64,000 nt of DNA from Nostoc indistinguendum CM1-VF10 (GTDB taxonomy: Bacteria; Cyanobacteriota; Cyanobacteriia; Cyanobacteriales; Nostocaceae): contig JAHHHS010000024.1 of assembly GCA_019359215.1 (NCBI GenBank), forward strand, positions 23,390 through 87,389. Direction: 5' to 3'. The position numbers were made by a program, and so were the translations under genes. This document shows, in pieces, positions 45,956 to 55,075 of this stretch (the first letter of the stretch is position 1; each line of letters opens with the position of its first letter). Under the pieces are notes generated by a model that was not told the origin of the DNA, did not search any database, and saw only the letters and a program-made list of their open reading frames with translations.

Positions 45956-46759
45956 ATGAACACAACACATCAAGGTCAGGGCAAAAAAACTGCTCTTATT
46001 ACTGGAGCAGCCGGTGGTATTGGCTACGAATTAGCATGTATTTTTGCTGCTCATGATTACAATTTGGTCTTAGTAGACAGAAACGGGTTAAAGCTTGTAG
46101 AAATTGCAGCTAAATTTCAAAAAGAATTCGGAAATCTTGCCAAAACTATTGTTAAGGATTTATCTATATCAACAGCTCCTGAAGAAATTTTCACGGAGTT
46201 GCAACTCGCCGATATTAATGTTGATGTGCTAGTCAATAATGCTGGATTTGGTATCTATGGATTATTTCACGAAACAGACCTAGCTACTGAATTGGAAATG
46301 CTACAGGTAAATTTGGTGTGCCTCACCCATTTAACCAAGCTATTTGTAAAGCACATGGTAAAGCAAGGTGAAGGTAAAATATTAAATGTTTCCTCGGCTG
46401 CTGCTTTTCAACCAGGGCCTTTGATGGCGGTTTATTTTGCTACCAAAGCTTATATCTTATCTTTTTCTGAAGCGATCGCTAATGAATTAGAAGGTACAGG
46501 CGTCACTGTGACAGTTCTTTGTCCAGGCTCAACAGAATCTGGCTTTCATGAAAGAACCGGGATGGCTGACTCTAAGTTGCTCAAGGGTAAGAGGATGATG
46601 GATGCACAAACAGTAGCCGAAATTGGTTTTCACGGCTTAATGAAGGGCAAAACCATTGTCATTCCTGGTTTTATGAATAAACTACTGGCAAAAAGCGTCA
46701 GATTTGTACCTAGAAAGCTGGTGACAAAGATTGTAAGAAATATGCAGGAAGATAAGTAG
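45956..46759 (+). CDS. Short-chain dehydrogenase in the hetN position
   Basis: 267 residues, a classical SDR: TALITGAAGGIGYELA (TGxxxGxG), VDVLVNNAGFGIYG (NNAG), ILNVSSAAAFQPG (Ser), YFATKAY (Tyr-x3-Lys), VTVLCPGSTESGF. The gene order hetM, SDR, hetI is that of Anabaena, where the SDR is HetN, the ketoreductase-like pattern inhibitor. However, the RGSGR pentapeptide that HetN needs for signalling is absent from the entire protein; at the equivalent place, before ILNVSS, stands KQGEGK. The N-terminal region also differs from Anabaena HetN as I remember it. It may be a ketoreductase serving the glycolipid pathway, or a hetN replacement. I leave the symbol blank for this reason. Confidence 0.85.
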   Translation: MNTTHQGQGKKTALITGAAGGIGYELACIFAAHDYNLVLVDRNGLKLVEIAAKFQKEFGNLAKTIVKDLSISTAPEEIFTELQLADINVDVLVNNAGFGIYGLFHETDLATELEMLQVNLVCLTHLTKLFVKHMVKQGEGKILNVSSAAAFQPGPLMAVYFATKAYILSFSEAIANELEGTGVTVTVLCPGSTESGFHERTGMADSKLLKGKRMMDAQTVAEIGFHGLMKGKTIVIPGFMNKLLAKSVRFVPRKLVTKIVRNMQEDK

Positions 46760-46797
46760 GGCATTGGGGAAGAATGACTAATGACTAATAACTAGTA

Positions 46798-47517
46798 TTA
46801 ATACTGCCAACACTTCAAATTCAAGCCAGAATTCTCTACGGCAACAGCAGCAACATAATTGTTAGCAGGTACTAGTTCAAAAAGACTCCAGTCTTCAGTT
46901 ATCTGTAACTTGGCTAGTTCTGTGGGAGTTAGCGATACTTCAATTTGCTCTAATTGGGATAGTCCGTCTCCAGTTGCTTTTAAATAAGCTTCCTTACAAG
47001 TCCAGTAACGGAAAAATACCTCTTGCTGTTGGTTGGGAGATAGCGATCGCAACATTTCATATTCTCTCGGTAAAAAAAACCGTTTGGCAAGAGCTTCCAA
47101 ATCAGACATCGGGCGAATATATTCTAGGTCTACACCAATTTGGCGAGTGCAATTCACCGCACACAAACCCAACCCTTGGGAGTGAGACAAGTTAAACGCC
47201 AGTCCACTATCAGCAAATGTATCTGCTAACACTGGTTTGCCACGCTGTTGATAATTAAACTGCACTTGTAAGGGCTGGATACCCAAATAGCGACTTAATA
47301 TAGCTCGCAGAATACCGCGACCAGCGATGAAACGCTGCCGATGTTCCTGAAAATAGAACCGTTCAGCACGAGCCATTTCGTCATTGGAAAGAGTCGCTGC
47401 TAAATTTTGCAGCTGTAGTTCTGGTTGGTCAAGGTCTATGCGCCAGACATGAATTTCATTCTGTAAAAGAGTTAAATCTGTCGGTGCAGGTAGCCAAATA
47501 TCATTAGAAGCGGTCAT
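46798..47517 (-). CDS. hetI: 4'-phosphopantetheinyl transferase HetI
   Basis: 239 residues, an Sfp-type transferase. Motifs: GRGILRAILSRYLG, QRGKPVLA, FNLSHSQGLGLCAV, IGVDLEYIRPMSDLE (Mg site) and FFRYWTCKEAYLKATGDGL (WxxKEA). It moves phosphopantetheine from CoA to the Ser of carrier domains. The obvious targets are the two ACPs of HglE and the carrier of HetM, although in Anabaena HetI is the general transferase, also for fatty acid synthesis. It converges with the SDR gene (38 bases), the same layout as Anabaena hetN-hetI. Confidence 0.93.
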   Translation of the reverse strand: MTASNDIWLPAPTDLTLLQNEIHVWRIDLDQPELQLQNLAATLSNDEMARAERFYFQEHRQRFIAGRGILRAILSRYLGIQPLQVQFNYQQRGKPVLADTFADSGLAFNLSHSQGLGLCAVNCTRQIGVDLEYIRPMSDLEALAKRFFLPREYEMLRSLSPNQQQEVFFRYWTCKEAYLKATGDGLSQLEQIEVSLTPTELAKLQITEDWSLFELVPANNYVAAVAVENSGLNLKCWQY

Positions 47518-47907
47518 TGAGTCAAAAAATCAAGGGAGTTAGTTGTACTTTAATAGTTTGTTTAATTACGACGATTATTATGGGTGGATCTGATTTGACG
47601 CTTTAGCGCTACTATACTATGCACTAGACCAATGCGGTAAGCATAGCCATGCCGTCAGATGTTACGTCTGGCTGTAAACATAACTACTTAATACTGAGTT
47701 ATAGTAGCTACAATTGCTTTTTCTGACTAATATTGTGATTTATTGCTCTATATGTACCTGCCCTTTTTATTACTCTAGATGTACGATCTTTAACTCAAGA
47801 TTAAATCCCCTGAAAGAGAATATGTTAAAACCATTGACAGAGAATAACAAATTTTCTTTTGGCTAAAACATTAGCTATTACAGTGTTACTCCAAGGAATT
47901 ACGAGGA
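47518..47907. other. Divergent spacer upstream of hetI
   Basis: 390 bases without a gene. It contains promoters for hetI and the 89-residue gene. A GC-richer patch at about 47635-47675 (GCGGTAAGCATAGCCATGCCG) includes the short inverted pair GGCAT/ATGCC-type seen in dispersed repeats. Confidence 0.35.
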
Positions 47908-48177
47908 ATGTCTGCAAGTGTTTTACCAGTACCTAAGTTTTGTAAAGGTCAGATAGTAAGTTTTGTGGGTGGGGAAGGCGTCATAAAGAACTACCGATTT
48001 GAGTCAAGCATCTGGGAATATTTGGTGAAAATGCCTATGGGGCCAAAGCCAGAAATGGGTCGGGTTGGTTATGAAACCATGATTTGGTTATCTGAAGTAG
48101 ATATCTCTTCACTTGTAAATCATTTTTCTGGCAAAATGTTATATCTGCAACAAAAAAGCCTTGCCAAAGCTTGTTAA
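47908..48177 (+). CDS. Small conserved cyanobacterial protein
   Basis: 89 residues, soluble. The core KFCKGQIVSFVGGEGVIKNYRF, WEYLVKMPMGPKPEMGRVGYETMIWLSEVDI looks like a small SH3-like beta barrel (KGQxVxFxGGEGxIxNY, then WxYxVxM). I recall similar short proteins across Nostocales, without known function. ATG 47908 is preceded by GAGGA at a suitable distance. A tiny membrane protein follows on the same strand. Confidence 0.65.
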   Translation: MSASVLPVPKFCKGQIVSFVGGEGVIKNYRFESSIWEYLVKMPMGPKPEMGRVGYETMIWLSEVDISSLVNHFSGKMLYLQQKSLAKAC

Positions 48178-48220
48178 AAATCTATTAGAACTATTTTTTT
48201 ACAAAATATAGTGAGGATGA

Positions 48221-48388
48221 ATGATTATTAATTTGGAGTACCTTGCCTTCTTTGTGCTGCTACTGGCAGCGCTGCTATTATCAATTAAGGAAATGAGCGT
48301 TGCTTTGGATGAAGTAGATGTTGAGCGCTTTACTCTCTGGACAGGTGTTGCTTCTGTTATCGCTGGTTTACCAATAATATTGTGGTAG
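48221..48388 (+). CDS. Tiny membrane protein
   Basis: A 55-residue frame, MIINLEYLAFFVLLLAALLL at the start and VASVIAGLPIILW at the end: two hydrophobic helices joined by an acidic loop (EMSVALDEVDVERF). GAGGA stands seven bases before the ATG, a good ribosome-binding site. It follows the 89-residue gene by 43 bases, so the two may be one operon. No family recognised. Confidence 0.55.
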   Translation: MIINLEYLAFFVLLLAALLLSIKEMSVALDEVDVERFTLWTGVASVIAGLPIILW

Positions 48389-48534
48389 CTTTTCAGTCAA
48401 TGCCATCCTCTCTATTGCAATAGTTTATTTAGGACAAATAGTGAAAACAAGCTAGTTTGTTCACTTTTTTAGGCTTCCAAACAATACGATTGCATCCGTT
48501 GAGTAACCTAGCAGCTAAAATATTGTCTCGTTTA

Positions 48535-49599
48535 CTACTCTCTTCGCTTTTCCTCTAACCATTGTAAAACCCGATTCCATGCCCACCAAGGGTCAGGGTC
48601 TTGTATTTGGCGCTGGCACTTTTTACTACTCAAGTAGCCAACATGGCCGCCGTACTGGGTGAGAAACAAATCTATTGTGGAATTGCGATCGCACGCTTCT
48701 TCTAATTCCGGTATGATACTTGGGTCAAAAAGTGGGTCATCAGCAGCATATAAAATCAAAGTAGGTTTCGAGATTTGCGGCAATATTTGTAAAGCACTAC
48801 TCGCTTGGTAATATGCCTCTACAGAAGAAAAACCTAGTCGGTTAATTACCAATTCATTATCAAAACCCCAAATACTGTTTGCCCGTTCAATCGCTGCTGC
48901 GTCAATACTTCCAGGGTGAGCATCATGGATTCGCCATGCCAGTTTTTTTAAATTCTGGGCAATCCCCGCTTCCAAATATCTGCCGAAGGGTTTTGTAACT
49001 AGATAAGATAGCGATCGCTCCGAATCCAAACTAGGACAAATGACCATACCACCGCCAATATCGCTATCTTCTAATCCTAAATCTTCATACTCCCTAATCA
49101 CCTCACCAGCTACCTTCACCGCCCATAGCGCCAATTGTCCTCCTAAAGAATACCCTGTAAACCAAAATTTACCGGGACATCCCATTGCCTTGGCTGCTGC
49201 GGCGATGCGAACAAAATCTTCCCCCTCATACAAACCATCAGAAGTTAGAGTCGGCGACAATTCGGCCGTTTTGCCGTGGGCCCGCCAATCAAATAACACC
49301 ACAGCATATCCTTGAGCGTAGGCTTTACGTCCTAGCACCCTCAAAAACCATTCCGTCTCTAACTCTCCAGTAATGCCATAAGTGCCGATAATCGTGCTGT
49401 GAGCATTTTCCGGGATGGCAACCAAGCCAAAAATTGGCACACCTTGGCCACCAACAAAAATTTTCTCGTGATAAGACGGTTCTGGGTCTTTAGTAGTACT
49501 TTCCCAGTAACGTTTTCCCCACAAAGCGGTGTATACAGTCATGATCACACCGTTTTGTAAAAACCAAGACGGATTGTAGGTGGGAGTATAACACATCAT
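48535..49599 (-). CDS. YheT-type alpha/beta hydrolase
   Basis: 354 residues. The N-terminus (YNPSWFLQNGVIMTVYTALW) matches the YheT-family pattern of a Trp-rich PPxWLRNGHxxT start, which supports the upstream ATG rather than the one at 49542. The catalytic set is present: nucleophile in WFTGYSLGGQLAL, Asp in YAADDPLFDPSI and His in QYGGHVGYLSS. VVLFDWRAHGKTAE supplies the oxyanion-side region. Cytoplasmic esterase or hydrolase; the substrate of this family is not established. It is divergent from rpaA, 156 bases apart. Confidence 0.85.
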   Translation of the reverse strand: MMCYTPTYNPSWFLQNGVIMTVYTALWGKRYWESTTKDPEPSYHEKIFVGGQGVPIFGLVAIPENAHSTIIGTYGITGELETEWFLRVLGRKAYAQGYAVVLFDWRAHGKTAELSPTLTSDGLYEGEDFVRIAAAAKAMGCPGKFWFTGYSLGGQLALWAVKVAGEVIREYEDLGLEDSDIGGGMVICPSLDSERSLSYLVTKPFGRYLEAGIAQNLKKLAWRIHDAHPGSIDAAAIERANSIWGFDNELVINRLGFSSVEAYYQASSALQILPQISKPTLILYAADDPLFDPSIIPELEEACDRNSTIDLFLTQYGGHVGYLSSKKCQRQIQDPDPWWAWNRVLQWLEEKRRE

Positions 49600-49755
49600 A
49601 GACTATAAGATTTCGTGTAGTTGAGTCTTGATTTCACAGTCATTTAATCTTAATATTTATGTAAGATTTAAAACCTTTTTCATCATTGATTCAAAAATCT
49701 TTGTATCTATCAAAGGTTGTTATTTATCCTTAATAAGTAGTAATAATTTTTAAGA

Positions 49756-50499
49756 ATGCCGAGGATTCTTGTCATAGACGATGACCCAGCGATTTCAGAA
49801 CTAGTTGCCGTCAACTTAGAAATGGCTGGCTACGATGTTAGTCAGGCTGAAGACGGTATCAAAGGTCAAGCGCTGGCCCTCCAGCTTCAACCAGACTTGA
49901 TCATGCTTGATTTAATGTTGCCTAGAGTAGATGGGTTTACCGTTTGCCAACGCCTGCGCCGCGACGAGCGCACCTCTGAGATTCCCGTGTTAATGTTGAC
50001 GGCTTTGAGCCAAACTCAGGACAAGGTGGAAGGCTTCAATGCTGGCGCAGATGACTACCTCACTAAACCTTTTGAAGTTGAAGAACTGCTGGCGCGGGTG
50101 CGGGCACTTTTGCGACGTACTGACCGCATTCCCCAAGCAGCAAAGCATAGTGAAATTCTCAACTATGGCTCACTCACCCTCGTTCCCGAAAGATTTGAGG
50201 CAATATGGTTTAATGAGACGGTGAAATTAACTCACTTGGAATTTGAGTTACTTCACTGCTTATTACAACGCCACGGTCAAACAGTTTCTCCCAGCGAAAT
50301 CCTCAGAGAAGTTTGGGGCTACGATCCTGATGATGACATAGAAACCATTCGAGTCCATATTCGCCACTTGAGAACCAAGCTAGAACCAGATCCCCGCCAC
50401 CCCCGCTATATAAAGACAGTATATGGTGCTGGATACTGTCTGGAATTACCCGGTGTACCTCCAGCAAATGAAGGAGCTTCAGTAACATTCGTTGAATGA
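49756..50499 (+). CDS. rpaA: Response regulator RpaA (circadian output)
   Basis: 247 residues, OmpR family. The receiver domain has the acidic pocket [12 protein letters not shown], phospho-acceptor Asp52 in LIMLDLMLP, and Lys in [17 protein letters not shown]. The winged-helix DNA-binding domain has [40 protein letters not shown] and [14 protein letters not shown]. The sequence agrees almost word for word with cyanobacterial RpaA as I remember it, including [14 protein letters not shown] and the distinctive [19 protein letters not shown]. RpaA is phosphorylated by SasA and controls class I/II circadian genes. No sensor kinase is adjacent, as is usual. Confidence 0.93.
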   Translation: MPRILVIDDDPAISELVAVNLEMAGYDVSQAEDGIKGQALALQLQPDLIMLDLMLPRVDGFTVCQRLRRDERTSEIPVLMLTALSQTQDKVEGFNAGADDYLTKPFEVEELLARVRALLRRTDRIPQAAKHSEILNYGSLTLVPERFEAIWFNETVKLTHLEFELLHCLLQRHGQTVSPSEILREVWGYDPDDDIETIRVHIRHLRTKLEPDPRHPRYIKTVYGAGYCLELPGVPPANEGASVTFVE

Positions 50500-51327
50500 A
50501 ATCACGCTAAATTCCCTTAAACTTCGCCATGACTTAGGCAAGAACTCTCTGTAACTCTTACTTCCTTACCGTTTAGTTAAGGTTATTGGTGAGATTTTCC
50601 TTTAGGTAGAGACGTTGTATGGCAACGTCTCTACAAATGTAATTGACAGGTAAATTATTTTAACGGTTTTAATAGGGTTTATCAAAACTGCGATATTTGC
50701 ACCAGTCTTGATACTCCTCATACCGTTATGCTAAGGCTTACTCCCCAACGCTTGCTCTTAAGGGGCTAGGGGTTAGGTCTGTATTTCACGCAATTGAGAG
50801 CCGCTATATTGAGAGTGCTTAAAAGTGCAAATCAACGTATTCCCATGCCAGAAGTCATTACTCTGCGTTTGATTTTTGGTCAAAAAACTTTTGCAATAAT
50901 AATTAATATAAACTTTACATATTGTATTGATTAGAGCAATCAAAGATTAGTCAACAATCATAGCCTTTTATCTATGAAAGCAATTTAATATTTATTTAAT
51001 ATTGAGGCTTGTGAATAAGCAAAATTGACATATAAGCCTGTAAGCTATTATTGATCCCAATTAAAATTGGCGATAAACAAAACTTGCAATTTATGTAAGT
51101 TTTTTCAGTCCAATTTTTGAACCATCTTTGTCCTAAGCCTTCTCTATTGAAGATTCGTATTTAGCGACTCGCCATGTAAAAAGGCAATATAGTCTGCTGC
51201 TTTGCGAAGAATTAAAGTTTTCTTTGCCTAACTTTTCATGGCAATAATACATGAAACGTACTCAAAGTAGCTGGCAATTTTTACAACCCAAAATTTATTT
51301 TGCTTTTTTTGTAACCAAAACCCCAGT
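50500..51327. other. Intergenic region between rpaA and bicA
   Basis: 828 bases without a gene. It contains the hairpin at 50606-50634, a repeat-like inverted piece near 50731-50780 (CCCCAACGCTTGCTC and AGGGGCTAGGGG), and a long AT-rich part that should hold the bicA promoter. No LysR-type binding site could be defined by eye. Confidence 0.35.
50606..50634. terminator. Hairpin repeat downstream of rpaA
   Basis: GTAGAGACGTTG and CAACGTCTCTAC are perfect 12-base arms around TATGG, 107 bases past the rpaA stop. It may act as terminator and belongs to a dispersed GTAGAGACG palindrome family. Confidence 0.5.
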
Positions 51328-53028
51328 ATGTCATTGACTAATACGATCCATTTTAGAAACTTACAAGGCGATTTATTCGGTGGTTTAACTGCTGCGATCG
51401 TTTCGTTACCTCTAGCGCTAGCATTCGGTGTTGCTTCCGGTGCTGGGCCTGTAGCTGGTCTTTATGGTGCAGTTTGCGTCGGCTTTTTCGCAGCTTTATT
51501 TGGTGGAACACCAACCCTAATTTCTGAGCCAACCGGGCCAATGACCGTGGTTATGACTGCAATTGTCGGTTCCATGACCGCAGCTAACCCCGAAAACGGC
51601 TTGGCAATGGCATTTACCGTAGTCATGCTAGCAGGAATATTTCAAATTTTCTTTGGGATATTTAAGTTGGGTAAATACATTACCCTCATGCCTTACAGCG
51701 TGATTTCTGGGTTTATGTCTGGGATTGGCGTGATTCTGATTATTTTGCAGATTGCTCCTTTTGTCGGACAGCCAAATCCTAAAGGTGGCGTACTGGGAAT
51801 GGTGCAAAATCTGCCTCAGTTATTAACTCAGATTAATCCTGCTGAAACAGCTTTGGGCTTACTAACGCTGGCAATTATTTTCTTCATGCCAAGCAAGCTT
51901 AAGCGCTTTGCTCCTCCGCAGCTGGTGGCATTAATTATCGGAACTATAGTTTCTTTAACCATCTTCGGCGGTACGGATATCAGACGAATTGGGGAAATTC
52001 CCGTAGGATTGCCGACATTACAATTACCTGTCTTCACTGCATCCCAAATGACAGTCATGATTGTGGATGGGGCAATGTTGGGGATGTTGGGTTGTATTGA
52101 TACTTTATTGACGGCAGTAATTGCAGATAGTTTGACTCGTACTGAACATAAATCTGACAAAGAATTGATTGGTCAAGGTATCGGTAACTTAGTATCTGGT
52201 TTGTGTGGCGGGCTACCTGGGGCTGGTGCCACGATGGGAACGGTAGTTAATATCCAAACTGGTGCTAGAACAGCTGTCTCTGGTTTAACTCGCGCATTAA
52301 TTTTGTTAGTTGTAGTTTTGTGGGCTGCGAGTATCACTCAACCTATCCCAATGGCGGTATTGGCTGGTATTGCTCTCAAGGTCGGGGTTGACATTCTAGA
52401 CTGGAGCTTCTTGAAACGCGCTCATAAGGTGTCGCTGAAAGGCACAATCATCATGTACGGTGTGTTGTTTTTGACCGTATTTGTTGACTTAATTGTTGCT
52501 GTCGGCGTGGGAGTGTTCATTGCTAATATCTTAACTATCGATCGCCTCTCTGAATTACAATCTCAGGAAGTGAAGGTAATTAGCGATGCTGATGACGCAG
52601 TTATCTTGAATAACGAAGAGAAAAAATGGCTTGATCTAGCTAATGGACGCGTTCTGCTATTTTACCTGAGCGGGCCGATGATTTTTGGAGTATCTAAAGC
52701 GATCGCTCGTGAACATTCAGCAATGGCAGACTCTGATGTGCTGATTATGGATTTGACCGATGTACCGATGTTGGGTGTAACTGCTTCTTTGGCAATTGAA
52801 AACGCCATCAAGGATGCTAGTGAACAAGGTCGTAATGTATTAATTGTTGGTGCAACCAGCAAAGTCAAAAAGCGCTTAGACAAGTTTGGCATTTCGAGGT
52901 TTGTACCAGAGCATCACATGTTTGTAGATCGTGTAGATGCACTTAAACAAGCTGTTGCTTTAGTTAATCCTCATGCAAGTTCTGCTAATACTTCTGGCGT
53001 TAGTAACTACACTGACAGCTATTCGTAA
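51328..53028 (+). CDS. bicA: Sodium-dependent bicarbonate transporter BicA (SulP family)
   Basis: 566 residues. It starts TIHFRNLQGDLFGGLTAAIV, continues with a SulP membrane domain of many helices (GGTPTLISEPTGPMTVVMTA; GMLGCIDTLLTAVIADSLTR; GLPGAGATMGTVVNIQTGAR; LAGIALKVGVDILDWSFLKR), and ends in a cytoplasmic STAS domain (about 430-550: LFYLSGPMIFGVSKAIAREH, DVLIMDLTDVPMLGVTASLA). These match BicA of Synechococcus PCC 7002 closely as I remember it. BicA is a low-affinity, high-flux Na+/HCO3- symporter of the CO2-concentrating mechanism in the plasma membrane. The downstream Na+/H+ antiporters could export the sodium taken up. Confidence 0.93.
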   Translation: MSLTNTIHFRNLQGDLFGGLTAAIVSLPLALAFGVASGAGPVAGLYGAVCVGFFAALFGGTPTLISEPTGPMTVVMTAIVGSMTAANPENGLAMAFTVVMLAGIFQIFFGIFKLGKYITLMPYSVISGFMSGIGVILIILQIAPFVGQPNPKGGVLGMVQNLPQLLTQINPAETALGLLTLAIIFFMPSKLKRFAPPQLVALIIGTIVSLTIFGGTDIRRIGEIPVGLPTLQLPVFTASQMTVMIVDGAMLGMLGCIDTLLTAVIADSLTRTEHKSDKELIGQGIGNLVSGLCGGLPGAGATMGTVVNIQTGARTAVSGLTRALILLVVVLWAASITQPIPMAVLAGIALKVGVDILDWSFLKRAHKVSLKGTIIMYGVLFLTVFVDLIVAVGVGVFIANILTIDRLSELQSQEVKVISDADDAVILNNEEKKWLDLANGRVLLFYLSGPMIFGVSKAIAREHSAMADSDVLIMDLTDVPMLGVTASLAIENAIKDASEQGRNVLIVGATSKVKKRLDKFGISRFVPEHHMFVDRVDALKQAVALVNPHASSANTSGVSNYTDSYS

Positions 53029-53030
53029 GT

Positions 53031-53092
53031 TGTAATTCGTGATTCGTAATTCGTAATTCGTAATTGTAGAATTACGAAATATTAATTACGCT
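53031..53092. repeat. Heptamer repeat TAATTCG between bicA and the antiporter
   Basis: Four to five units of GTAATTC (53031-53065) are followed by the inverted sequence AATTACGAAATATTAATTACG, so the array can fold back. It lies 3 bases past the bicA stop. Confidence 0.75.
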
Positions 53093-53134
53093 TTTTAATT
53101 GGCTCCAAAATGAATCAGAAACACAAGCAAAAAC

Positions 53135-54550
53135 ATGATTTTTTCAGAACCAATACTTAATTCGTTTACCTGGTTAAATTTTCTCACCGGAGGTTTGCAG
53201 TCTCCTTTACTAGCAACAACTAACGAGGCAGAATATGCTCCTATTGTGCTGACTGGAGTATTGCTAAGTTTAGTAGTCATTTATCTTGCTAGTAAAATTG
53301 GTGGCGAATTATTTAGAATGATGGACTTGCCACCTGTATTAGGAGAATTAGTTGGTGGGGTGCTTGTGGGTGCTTCTGCTCTCCATTTGGTAGTGTTTCC
53401 CGACAGTGGAGCAACTGGTAGCGACTCCATTATCATGGCTATCCTGCAATTCATTAATAACCTAAGTCCTGATGCAGTCACATCAATCTTTCAAAGCCAG
53501 AGTGAGGTTGTTTCTGTACTCGCCGAACTAGGTGTGATCATTCTGTTATTTGAAATTGGTCTAGAATCAGACTTAAAAGAATTACAGAAAGTCGGTTATC
53601 AAGCAACAATTGTTGCTTGTGTTGGGGTAGCTGTTCCTTTTGCAGCTGGTACGGCAGGATTGATATTATTGTTTAATGCCCCAGTAATTCCGGCAATTTT
53701 TGCAGGTGCGGCCCTTACCGCTACTAGTATTGGGATTACCTCCAAAGTTTTGTCAGAAATTGGACAGTTAAAATCTCGTGAAGGTCAAATTATTGTCGGT
53801 GCAGCCGTCATTGATGACATTTTAGGCATCATTGTATTGGCAGTAGTTGCGAGTCTTGCCAAAACTGGTGAGGTTGATATTTTCAACGTCATTTATCTAA
53901 TTGTCAGCGCTACAGTTTTTCTCATTGGCTCAATTCTCCTTGGCAAATATTTTAATCAGAGTTTTGTTGCCATTGCGAATAAATTGCAAACGCGAGGCAA
54001 CTTAATTATCCCAGCATTTATCTTTGCTTTTTTCATGGCTTTTCTGGGTAATGCTATTCATTTAGAAGCTATTTTAGGCGCATTTGCCGCTGGCTTAGTT
54101 TTGGATGAAACGGATAAACGCAAGGAGCTAGATGAGCAGGTTAAACCGGTTGCTGATATCTTAGTACCAGTTTTCTTTGTGACAGTTGGCGCGAAAGTTG
54201 ATCTAGGCGTTCTTAATCCTTTAGTTCCAGGAAATCGAGAAGGATTAATTATTGCTACCTTCTTAATTGCGATCGCAATTATCGGTAAAGTTGTCACAGG
54301 TTGGGCGGTTTTTGGTCAACCTGGAATTAATCGGTTAGCCGTTGGTGTGGGGATGATTCCCCGTGGCGAAGTTGGGTTAGTGTTTGCCGCCATTGGTGCA
54401 GCTAGTGGTACCCTTGATAAACCATTGCAAGCTGCGATCGTTATTATGGTGATTTTGACAACCTTCTTAGCACCGCCTTTATTGCGGTTTGCATTTAAAC
54501 AATCACCAGAAGAAAAAGAATCTTTAGAAAAAGCCAATTTAATAGGCTAA
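53135..54550 (+). CDS. nhaS3: CPA2-type Na+/H+ antiporter, NhaS3-like
   Basis: 471 residues with about 12 membrane helices. Typical CPA2 elements are FRMMDLPPVLGELVGGVLVG, LAELGVIILLFEIGLESDL, ALTATSIGITSKVLSEI and the paired Asp motif GAAVIDDILGIIVLAVV, the cation/proton site. The end is hydrophobic, with MIPRGEVGLVFAAIGA. There is no TrkA-N/RCK domain. Size and sequence resemble NhaS3, the essential thylakoid antiporter of Synechocystis, but the exact subgroup is from memory. It lies between bicA and the mrp genes, all on the same strand; sodium extrusion supporting bicarbonate uptake is the natural inference. Confidence 0.85.
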   Translation: MIFSEPILNSFTWLNFLTGGLQSPLLATTNEAEYAPIVLTGVLLSLVVIYLASKIGGELFRMMDLPPVLGELVGGVLVGASALHLVVFPDSGATGSDSIIMAILQFINNLSPDAVTSIFQSQSEVVSVLAELGVIILLFEIGLESDLKELQKVGYQATIVACVGVAVPFAAGTAGLILLFNAPVIPAIFAGAALTATSIGITSKVLSEIGQLKSREGQIIVGAAVIDDILGIIVLAVVASLAKTGEVDIFNVIYLIVSATVFLIGSILLGKYFNQSFVAIANKLQTRGNLIIPAFIFAFFMAFLGNAIHLEAILGAFAAGLVLDETDKRKELDEQVKPVADILVPVFFVTVGAKVDLGVLNPLVPGNREGLIIATFLIAIAIIGKVVTGWAVFGQPGINRLAVGVGMIPRGEVGLVFAAIGAASGTLDKPLQAAIVIMVILTTFLAPPLLRFAFKQSPEEKESLEKANLIG

Positions 54551-54739
54551 TACAAGAAGGCAGAAGGCAGGAAGAATATTACTTGTTTCATCAGCTTTTT
54601 ATCATTTTTAAACTGGATAGTTATTTTCGCAATGCCGCCTTAGCTAGTTTTATAGCACTACCTTTAAACATAAGAAGGTAAAAGAAACGAATTATATTTT
54701 CTCTTTTACCTTTAACTCTATACCCAAAAGGCAATTTCC

Positions 54740-55075
54740 GTGTTAGAAGCGTGCATATTCGCAACAATATTTTGCGGATTTTTCGGTATCATCCTTAAAA
54801 AGAACCTCGTTATGAAGATCATCTCTATGGATGTCATGAGTACCGGGGTTATCGCCTATTATGTGCTGATTGCATCACGAGATGGCTTATTCACACCAAT
54901 TATTTCCAACGTCAAAAATGTCAGATACGCCGATCCGGTTCCCCAGGCGGTTATATTGACGGCGATTGTGATCGGATTTTCGATTCAGGCGTTAATGCTG
55001 GTCGGCGTTATGAAGTTGGCACGAGATAATCCGACTTTGGAAAGCAACGAAATCGAGAAGAATAACACGCCATGA
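54740..55075 (+). CDS. mrpC: Mrp antiporter subunit C
   Basis: 111 residues from a GTG start. Three membrane helices in NuoK-like order: ACIFATIFCGFFGIILKKNL, MSTGVIAYYVLIA, and PQAVILTAIVIGFSIQALML with the conserved PQAxxLTAIVIG signature of MrpC/MnhC. It is the first gene of the Mrp series and overlaps mrpD by four bases (ATGA). Part of a multi-subunit Na+/H+ antiporter related to the membrane arm of complex I. Confidence 0.92.
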   Translation: MLEACIFATIFCGFFGIILKKNLVMKIISMDVMSTGVIAYYVLIASRDGLFTPIISNVKNVRYADPVPQAVILTAIVIGFSIQALMLVGVMKLARDNPTLESNEIEKNNTP

